DNA of 64,000 nucleotides, taken from assembly GCA_963662155.1 (NCBI GenBank), contig OY759267.1, positions 226,501 through 290,500 on the forward strand, given 5' to 3'. This stretch comes from Lamellibrachia columna (taxonomy: Eukaryota > Annelida > Polychaeta > Sabellida > Siboglinidae). Positions 35,941 to 48,270 of this stretch are shown here, piece by piece (position 1 is the stretch's first letter; every line of letters starts with the position of its first letter). Below the pieces are notes generated by a model. The model saw nothing but the letters and a program-made list of their open reading frames with translations. It searched no databases and was not told where the DNA came from. The translations under genes and the position numbers were made by a program.

Positions 35941-37762
35941 ACCGTCGTGATCCTTGGCGAATTGCTACTTACTAACACTGGCGGGTCATATATATAATAA
36001 TCACTCTCGCCTTTATTTTACCCGCGCTTATTGTTGTATTCAAGTCAATATACAGAATGCATGGGTATTGTGTTGGCAGGCTATATTTTTGCATGAGTAT
36101 GTCACAAATATGGACTACCTGAAGTGATCGGTCGCAGAAATGGCGAATTGCTACCTCTCATATTTGCCTACAAGTATCGTTATCGCATCTTTGCGTTCCT
36201 ATATATGGGTGCTCTCGTCTTTTTAACACTGCATCAGTGCATTTACATCTATGTCCTACGATAGTAAGGAATACTACACTATATTGACAGATTTCACCTG
36301 TTTTACAGTGAATACATATTGGTTACTATGCCCCGACAGTGGGATATATTGGTAGTTGCGCATTTGTTGAAGTCGACTCGAGGACTTGGTAGGATTGTCT
36401 TTCCAAACTGTTCAAATGACGAAAGTACGTGTATTTTTGCTATAATCGAAGTGCGCTCCTTAACACTTACGTATATTTCTGTAAATCTGCAACCCTAATT
36501 TTTGGCGATTTGCTACTTACTAACACGATTTTCTCTTTGGCAACTTTTCTTTTGATTTCTTTCAAATAGCTTCAATGTCATGAAAGGCAGACGACTGGAC
36601 TCGTATCATTTCGGTACGAGATATTTTCCTATTTACGTTTTTGAGTCCACAATACCTTGACCTAGTCAAAAAGGGGTTTAGCCGACGACTTCGGTGGCGA
36701 ATTGCTACTTACTAATAGCCAATTGTCTCTTTGGCAACTTTCGGAAAATATCACACATGAAACAGGAGGGCGACTTTCTGTGATGCATCGAAACGTCCAA
36801 AGTTTCCGTCGCGCACTGCCAACGGGGACGTTATTTCTACCGATGTGAAAATCTGATGATACATTGACCGAGTTACAAATTGTTAGTTTTCTGATTATTT
36901 CTTCTGAAGATACATTGACCGAGTTACAACTTGTTAGTTTTCTGATTATTTCTTCTGAAGATACATTGACCGAATTTGCACGGGTTTTCTTTCAATTTTT
37001 TTCCCCAAAAATTTCTTCTGATGATACATTGACCATATCATGATACATGGATCAGTCGCAAAATATGGCGATCTGCTACATTTACTTTTTTTCGGTCGTC
37101 ATCCTTGGCGAATTGCTACTTACTAAAACGCTTTTCTCTTTGGCAAATTTCCTTTTTATTTGTTTTCAAAAACTACGGACAACTGTTTCTTAGAAAGGCG
37201 GATGCGACCGCCTAATTGTGACAATTGGTTCTTGGAAAGGCGGATGCTACCGCCTAATGATTTCTTAGAAAGGCGGAATCGACCGTCTGGTGCTTTGAAA
37301 CAATATAATTAACCAATTAGAAGCGCCCGCGTTGGTAGCCAAAGACCACGTGCAACAACTGGGCGTGGGATTCCTCGTTCTGAACGGAAACTTTCACAGT
37401 GAGAACAATTGCATCCGAAAAAAAACATAAGATTTTTGCGTAAGTACGTTGGATTGTTGTGTATTTATATCATGTTCTTAATTCTGTTAATGTATTGCAT
37501 CGTCACATGTTATTCTCATTTAAAAATATTCCCTCACTCACTCAATATAAGAAGTTTATGCTTGCTGTATTCCCGTTGTCATTGTTGTCCCCATTTTATC
37601 GCCCGTCTCACCGAAGCGTATTAACAGAATTTTGTTTCGCTGGTTCTGACTGTTTACAATGAAATACGCGTACTTAATTAAGTCGTTCGATCTGTCTCAT
37701 CAATGAACAATTCGCTACTTATTAACTTTAGGCTTCCTATATTTCTTACTTTTACAGACGCC
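35941..37762. other. Leader region upstream of the recombinase gene (U3)
   Basis: Composite motif copies lie at about 35943, 36127, 37051 and 37091, the last two with their TGGCGA blocks 40 bp apart. The 51-bp repeat (36850-37049) carries an 11-bp insertion near 36992 that is shared with U4 and absent from U1 and U2. The hairpins start near 37196. Confidence 0.55.
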
Positions 37763-39340
37763 ATGGCTAGTGATATGCATACATATTTTGGAGAGGAGGA
37801 GGGAAATGACGTAGATGTCCAGGGCTACGCCAGTTTCCCCAAGCAAGAGGTCTTTTGTCCCGTCTAGGAGCCTCTGCGACGGGAGAAAAAAGAAGATGGA
37901 CAGGAACCGCTGAACAGGAGCCGGAGCCGGAGCGCGAGCGCGAAACCAGATTTGATGGTGGTGAAGAAGCAGAAGAGGTAACCGGGCCAGCCATAGACGT
38001 CGGCACTACATGTCTATGGTGGACATTCAGAAGGCCCGTTGAGGCGGACCCTCTCGAGGGTGTTTCCACGTGTTTCCAGATCAATAATCAGACAGTGTTT
38101 TTTCTATATTAAACGTATTTATTATCATCAGCGAATGAGGTAGCAGATATTCACAAATATTAAAATTTTTGTATTTCAGATAGATATGTCAACGAAGAAT
38201 AGTTTTTCACCTGGTGCAATGTTTTCTTGCAGATTCAGACGACGCGTACAAGCCGTGGGAAGAGGAAGACGAAACAGAAACCCGGAAGAGGAGACCGCCT
38301 GTGGACAAAAGGCAAAGGAAGAACGAGACGGTAAGTACTAATGCATTACGTGTATGCCATACCTATTTGCGGTCGATTAGATTTAACAAGATTCAACAAG
38401 ATTGCCATCCCAAACAACAAGTTCCAGATGGCAAGTGGACAAGGAAGCCATTGGCTTATCGATAGAAAGAGTACTTTCTCGCGTCCAACCTGGTTCTACT
38501 GCCTTCTTTAAGTTTAAGAAGCACATATTCATATCAATATACTCATAACCGTTCACTATTTTAAACACTTCTATTTGGTCTCCTCTTAGTCTCCTGGTCT
38601 CTGGTGTTGTCAAAGCACATTGTAATAAGCGATTTTCGTAACTAAGGTCTCTCAATTCGATGCAGGGTGCTAGTAAATACATGCCATGATAACTGTCGTA
38701 TTGTGTGTGGTTGTAGAAAAGACCGCGCAAGAAATGCGAGACGTGTGAAGCAGAAGTGGTCAATTTGCCTAGGCACATGCTCCTAGTTCACGGTGTGGAA
38801 GACTTCAAATGTCCAACCAAAAGGATCAGGCACCTCGTCAAGAAAAAGTGCACATTGTGCGATTCTGCCACCGTCCGAATCGACCAGCACATGACGAGGA
38901 TGCATGTTTTGACGAGAGCGTCCACATCTTTCAAGGAGGCCATTGACGCGTGCGTGGTCGTCGTCGGCGCTGACGACAGCGGCAGTGACGAACTCCTGTG
39001 ACAAGCCGTGAAGTTGTATGGAGGATTCCAACAAGACAACAGCTGCAAAGGTAAAGTCCATAGCGAAATGCCTACTGAAAGAGGTCATGCAGGATGCGGT
39101 CAAGAAGCAGGCGGAAGGAGGAGATGTACTGGACATCGAGTCGAAGGACATCGGAAAGTACCTGACTTCTGACCGCGTGAAAAGGCTACGCAACATCCTG
39201 CAACGACGATCGCAAGCCACCCTCTTCACGCGACAAGAAAAACTGGACGTCAGAGGAAGTTTGATCCTCCAACTGCTTTTCACCAATGCGAAAAGGGCTG
39301 GAGACGTAGCCAACTTGACGGTCGCGGAGGTGAAAAGCGC
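37763..39340 (+). pseudogene. Zinc-finger tyrosine recombinase pseudogene, U3 copy
   Basis: This copy has the same exon remains as U2: a first exon with one TAG, a small exon, an acidic/basic exon with intact acceptor (38233), a two-finger exon (about 38717-39001) and a catalytic exon from about 39018. It keeps the box RAGDVANLTVAEV near 39297 and then runs into the non-LTR fragment at 39340. The N-terminal core-binding segment and all exons after the first catalytic one are missing. Confidence 0.75.
38376..38660 (-). mobile_element. CR1 3' fragment inside a recombinase intron (U3)
   Basis: This is the same fragment and internal deletion as in U1 and U2; the intron end beside it is 3 bp shorter. 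Confidence 0.88.
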
Positions 39341-39934
39341 CGTTAATATCTAGTACATATATTGCATACCTTTGCCGAATAACCGATATATTTCGGCCAA
39401 TTGGTGATTGAGCTGAGTTTATAGCCCACCTAACGAAGTGCCTAACAATGGCGTTGCCGCTATTCAACATTAAATCCACAAACTTCCAAAATCGCTTCAC
39501 CAATTGAATGGATATTTGACAGGTGTTACTTAGTTGTCCTAAAAGTGCTGTATGCGTCATATAACTGACGTTTAAGATGCGCCTGACGCCTTTGTTCCAA
39601 GTCACGCAAAAATCGTTGAACCCTTTATCATGTAATGCCCATAGAGTTGAGCCATAATGGGTGCTACAATAAGACTGAAATAGACGAATATAACAATCAA
39701 CAGGCACTTTGCCTCTGAAGTGGCCCACAAACCAGTTAACACTCGCGATAAAATAACCTTTTTTTGCATTTATATCATTCAAGTCTGAAAGCTTGTGATC
39801 GACTACGTTACCAATGTGTTTTGCGTTCGTCGCCCAAGTAACATTGTTCCCGTTTACCTGGATGGCTTTACAATCAACATTGCTTCCGCCGAACACCATT
39901 CCTATAGTTTTGTACACTGACATGTGTACACTGA
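39341..39934 (-). mobile_element. Fragment of a second non-LTR retrotransposon (U3)
   Basis: This is the best preserved copy: one minus-strand frame is open from the microsatellite through WNKGVRRILN and SPIGRN and on into antisense recombinase sequence. Upstream of KTIGMVFG the frame only reads the (CA)n tract, so the long ORF is a chance fusion. Confidence 0.78.
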
Positions 39935-39969
39935 CACACACACATATATATATATATACACACACACAT
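39935..39969. repeat. (CA)n/(TA)n microsatellite, contracted (U3)
   Basis: About five to six CA units, then TA units and a short CA run. Confidence 0.93.
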
Positions 39970-41684
39970 AAAATTATGTATGATGTGTTAATTCTGTTGT
40001 CAATACTCAAAATCTTGGTTCCAATGCATTTATATGCTGGTGAAGTTATTCTTAGGGGTTTTCTCCAAATTAATGGGATTTCTCCAAATCCAAGATACAT
40101 ATTTTGTTCTACGATACAAAAAATCATCTACACACCTGTCAGATTGAGAAATATCAGTGTTGCTATTAAAATGTTTTCAGGTAAATTGATGGATCTTACA
40201 AATAATTGTAATTTGGAGAATGCCCCTTGAGTGATCAGATTCAAACTATTGGCAGCATCTATAGAAAACCTGTATCTGCATCTAATTTTTATGTTATTAT
40301 CTTAAGATGTTGGTAGATACACCCAGTGTCATAGCTTACAGGTTTGACTTTGCATCAAATGATGTATAATGAGTGAAATGACGATGTGAAACATGGGATA
40401 AATAAGCATCTGTTAATAATTGTTTATAATTATATTGTACAAAATTTATGTTTCACTGTTGTTTTGTTATTTAGTTGGACATTCTTGCAGCATTTGTTGT
40501 CTATCAACATTTATTGTGGAAGCGATGGGATCTGTCACCACCTCGCTACAAAAATGGCCATGGACCATGAACATGTGACCATTGTTTTATTATTATTTCT
40601 ATTGTATTTTACCAGATATATCCAGAGATATTAAGTTACTTTCGTGCTGTGAATTACTGTATAATGGCTAATAATTGTGTTGAGTGACATGTACCATGAC
40701 ATGATATCTGTGTCCTCACATGTTACCTGGTCATGTGGACATGTTCCTGAAAGTCTGAATGTCACGACCCATCTGCATCCTCTTTGATTGTAGTCCACTC
40801 TAGTTGTGTACAACAGAACTTGGCAACTAGAATTGACGAGCACCTTAGCCATGTCTGTGTTTTCTTGGATCATTTATTAGTTAAGGAAAGTAAAATTAAT
40901 AAATTGTGGCTCTAGATTATGACCAATTCCTGTTTGAACAAGATTACAAATTATAAGCCATCTATTATTTTTAAAATATCACAATGTAACCTAACTTTGA
41001 AACCAGCGATTTAAATTTATGTCTGTGGAGTTATTGTTGACATTATTGTTGATTTAATAAGCATTTGTGTAGCTGAATATATACCGTAAATGTGTTAAGT
41101 GAGAAAAACTTGCCAGTAATTGGTATGTTTTTTAATCTTGATGTTCTGAGTTGCAACATAACCTGGTGTGTTTCACCAAACTTGTGTTCAATCTTGTTAC
41201 ATTGGTAACAGAAAGTGGAATGGTCTCCCATTAATGTGTTCATGATAAGTTTATTTTTGTAATGCCTGGTATGTATACCACTGAGCATATCCACTGTTGG
41301 TGAGACAGGCAGCGATGTATTCTTATGTTGTACACATTGTAAGTAATAATATTTTAATGTGAGATTTCCAGAAATAGAATCTCCAAGTGTATATTGCCTG
41401 TCAGAACGGTTGTTCTCAGTATATGTTCCTGTGATCACGGGAGCAGCAGTCATTATTCAAATAAAGTTTATGTATTTGCAATAATAATGTGTTGTTGTTT
41501 AATAATTATAAAACTGTCCATGTAGTTCCACCCCTCGCTCTCCATCGGGTAGTTCCACCCCTCCACCCTGTTCTGTCCACTGCTTGCTAATTTCTTGTCA
41601 ACAGCGGGAGCTCAGTATCACTTCTAAAGTTCTGATCTGGTCACTCCACTCCACCACTCCACTCTGGTCACTGGTAATTATGCC
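39970..41684. other. AT-rich region without recognised gene (U3)
   Basis: This is equivalent to the U1 and U2 regions. It includes the intact 136-codon minus-strand frame at 41043-41453 described for U1. Confidence 0.55.
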
Positions 41685-42580
41685 TCTTCCTGCTGGGCAT
41701 GGCTACCACTGTTTACATTTTACATCAATCAGTCACCCTTGTCTCTTTATCACTATCTGGCTTTCCATGCTGGGCATGGCTACCACTGTTTACACCAATC
41801 AGTCACCCTTGTCTCTTTATCACTATCTGCCTTTCCATGCTGGGCATGGCTACCACTGTTTACATCAATCAGTCACCCTTGTCTCTTTATCACTATCTGC
41901 CTTTCCATGCTGGGCATGGCTACCACTGTTTACACCAATCAGTCACCCTTGTCTCTTTATCACTATCTGACTCTTCCTGCTGGGCATGGCTACCACTGTT
42001 TACATCAATCAGTCACCCTTGTCTCTTTATCACTATCTGCCTTTCCATGCTGGACATGGCTACCACTGTTTACACCAATCAGTCACCCTTGTCTCTTTAT
42101 CACTGTCTGCCTCTTCCTGCTGGGCATGGCTACCACTGTTTACACCAATCAGTCACCCTTGTCTCTTTATCACTATCTGCCTTTCCATGCTGGGCATGGC
42201 TACCACTGTTTACACCAATCAGTCACCCTTGTCTCTTTATCACTGTCTGCCTCTTCCTGCTGGGCATGGCTACCACTGTTTACACCAATCAGTCACCCTT
42301 GTCTCTTTATCACTATCTGACTCTTCCTGCTGGGCATGGCTACCACTGTTTACATCAATCAGTCACCCTTGTCTCTTTATCACTGTCTGCCTCTTCCTGC
42401 TGGGCATGGCTACCACTGTTTACACCAATCAGTCACCCTTGTCTCTTTATCACTATCTGACTCTTCCTGCTGGGCATGGCTACCACTGTTTACACCAATC
42501 AGTCACCCTTGTCTCTTTATCACTGTCTGCCTCTTCCTGCTGGGCATGGCTACCACTGTTTACACCAATCAGTCACCAGT
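41685..42580. repeat. 70-bp VNTR, about 12-13 copies (U3)
   Basis: This is the longest allele. Two subtypes (CTTTCCATGC and CTCTTCCTGC) alternate in blocks, which suggests expansion by duplication of multi-unit segments. Confidence 0.95.
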
Positions 42581-42879
42581 ATGTTGACTAGCCACATGAC
42601 TAATTTTCCCACACCAAAATATGTTTTTTCTGATTAGCCGGTATACATCATGTTACTTCGAAACAGTTAACATTGTTGGATGTTCATACTCCCAATGACT
42701 GATATATCAAACAGATCTCTAAAATGACACACTGATTCAGATCAATTATTGTTATTCCTCACTCCATGACGGATCCATCTACAGTTTAGTTTATCCCGTT
42801 TTGCTGTTGTCAGTTGAACTCTTTGTGACTTGCCAGATGGCAGTAACTGATATAATATAAATGCCATAGTTGGCAGTGC

Positions 42880-43318
42880 AGATTGGACAAACACATCGCT
42901 AACTTGGCCATCAACAGATTGGACGAACACATCGCTAACTTGGCCATCAACAGATTGGACAAACACATCGCCAACGCAGCCATCAACAGATTAGACATAC
43001 ACATCACCAATGCAGCCATCAACAGCCAAGGCGACGGCAGTGGCGGCGCCGCCACGGAGCAGGCGCGATTGCTCCGTGGCGGCGGCGTACGGAAAAAGCC
43101 TAACCCCAATCTGTTGTCGGTTGTATAACCCTAGATTGCCTGTAAAAAGGTGTAACCCCAACCTGGTGTCTGTTGTATAACCCTAGATAGACTACATCGA
43201 GACAGTGCTGTTTGCACAATCCTACCAGCTTCTTAGCGGCGACGGTACGGAAAAAGGTGTAACCCCAACCTGTTGTCGGTTGAATAACCCTAGACAGCCT
43301 GCAAAAAGTTGTAACCAA
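42880..43318. repeat. 36-bp repeat, palindrome and ~51-bp repeat (U3)
   Basis: Four 36-bp copies, the overlapping palindromes (43040-43084) and the TAACCCCAACCTG repeats lead into U4. Confidence 0.88.
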
Positions 43319-45522
43319 TATCAAAAAAGACAAGACGAGTGGAAGCGCACAAGTCAAAGTCCACCAACAGCGAATGATCAATGTCAAAAAAGATAAAACG
43401 AGTGGGAGCACACAAACCAAAGTCCACTAATAGCGACTGACCAATGTCAAAAAAGACAAGACGAGAGGGAGCGCACAAGTCAAAGTCCACCAACAGCACC
43501 TGACGATCGTATCATCACAAAGCACAAGTCAAAGTTCACCAACAGAGGCTGACCAGTGTCAAAAAGACCAGACGAGTGGGAGCGCACAAGCCAAAATTCA
43601 CCAACAGTGACTGACCAATGTCAAAAAAGACAAGACGAGTGGAAGCGCACAAGTCAAAGTCCACCAACAGTAACTGACCAGTGTCAAAAAGAAAAGACGA
43701 GTGGGAGCGCATAAGCCAAAGTCCACCAACAGCGACTGACCAATGTCAAATAAAGACAAGACGAGTGGAAGCACACAAGCCAAAGTCCACCAACAACGAC
43801 TGACCAATGTCAAAAAAGACAAGACGAGTGGGAGCGCATAAGCCAAAGTCCGCCAATAGCGACTGACCAGTGTGAAAAAGACAAGACGAGTGGAAGCGTA
43901 CAAGCCAAAGTCCACCAACAGCGACTGACCAGTGTGAAAAAAGACAAGACATGACAATGTCTTGTTTTCTTCAGGTTGTGTATGACAATGTCTTGTTTTC
44001 TTCAAATTTGGTGTGACAGTGTCTTGTTTTCTTCAAGTTGTTTCCAACAGTGTCTTGTTTTCTTCAAGTTGTCACCAACAGTGTCTAGTTTTCTTCAAGT
44101 TGTCACCAACAGTGTCTTGTTTTCTTCAAGTTGTCACCAACAGTGCCTTGTTTTCTTCACGTTGTGTATGACAATGTCTTGTTTTCTTCAAATTTTGTGT
44201 GACAGTCTCTTGTTTTCTTCAAGTTGTCACCAACAGCGTCTTGTTTCCTTCAAGTTGTCATTAACAGTGTCTTGTTTTCATCAAGTTGTCACCAACAGTG
44301 TCTTGTTTTCTTCAAGTTGTCACCAACAGTGTCTTGTTTTCTTCAAGATGTCACCAACAATGTTTTGTTTTCTTCAAGATGTCACCAACAATGTCTTGTT
44401 TTCTTCAAGTTGTTTATGACAATGTCTTATTTTCTTCAAATTTTGTGTTACAGTGTCTTGTTTTCTTCAAATTGTCACTAACAGTGTCTTGTTTTCTTCA
44501 AGATGTCACCAACAATGTCTTGTTTTCTTCAAGTTGTTTATGACAATGTCTTATTTTCTTAAAATTTTGTGTTACAGTGTCTTGTTTTCTTCAAGTTGTC
44601 ACCAACAGTGTCTTGTTTTCTTTCAAGTTGTCACCAACATTGTCTTGTTTTCTTCAAGTTGTCACCAACATGAGCGCACAAGCTAAAGTCCACCAACAGC
44701 GGCTGATCAGTGTGAAAAAAGAAGACAAGACGAGTGGGAGCGCACAAGTCAAAGTCCACCAACAGCGTCTGGCGATCGTATCATCGCAAAGCACAAGTCA
44801 AAGTCCACCAACAGTAACTGACCACTATCAAAAAGACAAGACTAGTGGGAGCGCATAAGCCAAATTCCACCAACAGCGACTGACCAATGTCAAAAAAGTC
44901 CACCAACAGTGACTGACCAATGTCAAAAAGACAAGACGAGTGGGAACGCACAAGTCAAAGTCCACCAACAGCGCCTGACCAATGTCAAAAAAAGACAAGA
45001 CGGGTGGGAGAACAAAAGCCAAAGTCCACCAACAGCGACTGACCACTGTTAAAAAGACAAGACGAGTGGAAGTGCACAAGCCAAAGTCCACCAACAGTGA
45101 CTGCCCTGTGCGAAAAAGACAAGACGAGTGGGAGCGCACAAGCCAAAGTCCGCCAACAGCGACATACCAATGTCGAAAAAGACAAGACGAGTGGAAACGC
45201 ACAAGCCAATCTCCACCAACAGCGACTGACCAGTGTCAAAAAGACAAGACGAGTGGAAGCGCACAAGCCAAAGTCCACCAACAGTGACTGACCAGTGTGA
45301 AAAAAGCAAGACGAGTGGGAGCGCACAAGTCAAAGTTCACCAACAGCAGCTGACCAGTGTCAAAAAGACAAGACGAGTGGGAGAGCACATGCCAAAGTTC
45401 ACCAACAGCGACTGACCAGTGTCAAAAAAAGACAAGACGGGTGGAAGTACACAAGCCAAAGTCCACCAACAGCGACTGACCAGTGTGAAAAAAGACAAGA
45501 CGAGTGGGAGCGCACAAGCCTT
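43319..45522. repeat. Minisatellites A and B, U4
   Basis: A runs 43319-43949, B 43950-44670 and A 44671-45522. This is the shortest version. Confidence 0.93.
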
Positions 45523-45735
45523 CCTACAGTTTACCCATACCTCCTACAGTTTACCCATAACTCCTACAGTTTACCCATAATTCCTACAGGTTACCCATAA
45601 CTCCTACAGTTTACCCATAATTCCTACAGGTTACCCATAACTCCTACAGTTTACCCATAATTCCTACAGGTTACCCATAACTCCTACAGTTTACCCATAA
45701 TTCCTACAATTTACCCATACCTCCTACAGTTTACC
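45523..45735. repeat. 20-bp minisatellite, uninterrupted (U4)
   Basis: About ten copies; third empty site for the U1 CR1 insertion. Confidence 0.93.
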
Positions 45736-46283
45736 CTGAATGTTTGCTGACGATGTACTTTTTCTTGGTTTTTCACGTGTTTTTTCCGTTGCATGCACGA
45801 ACTTTCGTCTGCTAGATTTCAGTCTGCTAGCTGGGTGAAAAGGCGTGACTTCGTTCGAACGTTCCAGAAAGCGGCGGTGTTTGTTTTGTTGACCTTGACC
45901 TTTTGACCTCGCGGTGTTTTTTGCAGACTCGTTGTGAAATAGGCGGTACGTAGATGTCGACGCGAAACGAAATACGTCGAAAGGTTCTCGATATAATGCA
46001 ACGAGGCAATATGCGTCGCATAGCTTACATGTACGGTTACGTTTTTCCCGCTGCATGCACGAACTTTCGTCCGCTAGGTTTCAGTCTGCTAGCAGGATGA
46101 AAATGCGGGATGGTGTTTCTTTTCGTGAGCGTGGAAAATTCCATGACGTCGTTCGAACGTTCCAGAAAAGAAGAAAAAAAATTACATGAAACCGATTCAA
46201 ACCGGTTTGAACCGGTTCTGTACCCAGACACGTCTCGGAAAGCTCGTCATAATCGTCAGTATTAAACCGAAGACGACAGAATA
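45736..46283. other. Duplicated segment, telomere repeats deleted (U4)
   Basis: The ~110-bp duplication is present. The ~170 bp containing the telomere-type repeats in the other units is missing: sequence passes directly from GACAGAATAT to CGGTGACC near 46284. Confidence 0.7.
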
Positions 46284-47165
46284 TCGGTGACCTTTGACCT
46301 TCGACCTTGCCCCGCAGCGCCGTCTGGTAATCGTATCAGCGCAAAACAATGCCCCAAAACAAGATAGAGAGGTCACGTGATATGCAAACGACGAACTGTG
46401 ACGTTGTAGCAGCGCCTCCTGGTGACCGTATCATCGCAAAACAAGATGGCAGTAAAACAAGATGGCGGCATGTATAGAGAAGTCACGTGATATACAAATG
46501 AGGAACTGTGACGTCATAAGTCACGTGACGGCTGTCGACCAATCAGAACAGCCGAAAGTAGGTTATAAACCGTCGACACAATTGACAGGTAGCGCCCCTG
46601 GCGACGGTTTCACTACAAAACGGTGTACTTTATGCAAATGTATACAAATGAGCTGTGACGTCATAGGTCACGTGACGGCTCTCGACCAATCAGAACAGTC
46701 GAAACTACGTCACAAACCGTCGACACAATTGACCCGTAGCGCCCCCTGGTGACGGTTTCACCACAAAAGGGTGCAATATATGCTAATTTATGCAAATATA
46801 GACGTCATAGGTCACGTGACGGCTCTCGACCAATCAGAATGAGTCCCTGTGGCGCCCCTGGTGACAGTATGACCGCAAAGGAGTGCGATTTTTTGTAATT
46901 TATGCTAATTTATGCAAATGAGCTGTGACGTCATAGGTCACGTGATGACTCTCGACCAATCAGATGCATCGATACAATTACCCCCGTGGCGCCCCAGTGG
47001 TGAAACTGCTCTCGACCAATTAGAAGCTTACCCAAAATATCCTCATTTGAGCGATAATATACAGTGGCGCCCCTGGCGGCAATAAACGCACGACCAATCA
47101 GAACGCTCCATTTCAAATTTCAACCAATCAGAAACTTACCCAAATCTCCTCATTTTTGGGGGTGT
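46284..47165. promoter_or_regulatory. Repeated promoter/insulator-like cassette (U4)
   Basis: The octamer, CRE, E-box, CCAAT and CTCF-like motifs and the YY1-like site (near 46459) are kept. Some CTCF-like cores are shortened by one C compared with U1. Confidence 0.6.
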
Positions 47166-48270
47166 CAGAATTTCACACATACTACTGAGCTGTATCAAGA
47201 CCTTACTTTACATAGTCTAGTCCTCCCGCTGTAGGAGCTACTGAGCCAGCACGACAGCTATATGAAGACATTATTTTACGTAATCTAGTCCTACCGCTGC
47301 AGGAGCAACTGAGCCAGTACGGCAGCTGTAGGAAGACCTTACTTTGCATAGTCTAGTCCTCTCGCTGCAGGAGCTACTGAGTCAGTACGGGAGCTGTATA
47401 AAGACTTCTTTTCATACTCTAGTCCTCCCGCTGTAGGAGCTATTGAGCCAGTACGGGATCAATATGAAAACCTTACTTTACATAGTCTAGTCCTCCCGCT
47501 GTAGGAGCTACTGAGCCAGTACAGCAGCTGTATGAAGTCCTTACTTTGTGTAGTCTAGTCCGCCCGTTGTAGGAGCTACTGAGCCAGTACGACAGTTATA
47601 TGAAGACCTTACTTTACATAGTCTAGTCCGCCCGCTGTAGGAGCTACTGAGCCAATACGAGAGCTATATGAAGACCTTACTTTACATAGTTTAGTCCTCC
47701 CACTGCAGGAGCAACTGAGCCAGTACGGCAGCTGTATGAAGACCTTACTTTACATAGTCTAGTCCGCCCTCTGTAGGAGCTACTGATCCAGTACCACAGC
47801 TATATGAAGACCTTATCTTAATAGTCTATTCCTCCCGCTGTAGGAGCTACTGAGTCAGTACGGGAGCTGTATGAAGACCTTACTTTACATAGTATAGTCC
47901 TCCCGCTGTAGGAGTTACTGATCCAGTACGGGCGCTGTATGAAGACCTTACTTTACATAGTCTAGTCCTGCCGCTGTAGGAGCTTCTGATCCAGTACGGG
48001 AGCTGTATGAAGACCTTACTTTTCATAGTCTAGTCCCCCCGCTCTAGGAGCTACTGAGCCAGTACGGGAGCTGTATGAAGACCTTACTTTACATAGTCTA
48101 GTCCGCCCGCTGTAGGAGCTACTGAGCCAGTACGGTAGCTGTATGAAGACCTTACTTTACATAGTTTAGTCCGCCCGCTGTAGGAGCTCCTGAGCCAGTA
48201 CGGGAGCTGTATGAAGACCTTACTTTGCATAGTCTAGTCCTCCCAGTGTAGGAGCTACTGAGCCAGTACA
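47166..48270. repeat. 68-bp satellite, about 16 copies (U4)
   Basis: It ends in AAAATACTGAAGTGATCAG, as in U1, and leads into an intact pair of composite motifs. Confidence 0.93.

Larger units (their letters stand above)
29419..43318. repeat. Macrosatellite unit U3 (complete, about 13.9 kb)
   Basis: This unit has the full layout. It is longer than U2 through extra 68-bp satellite and 70-bp VNTR copies and retention of the 511 bp lost in U2. It carries no private transposon. Confidence 0.93.

Noticed and set aside
39186..40127. 313-codon minus-strand gene in U3
   Set aside because: It is a chance fusion of antisense recombinase exon, a non-LTR fragment and a (CA)n tract. Only the central part is homologous to a known protein type, and it is broken in U1 and U2.
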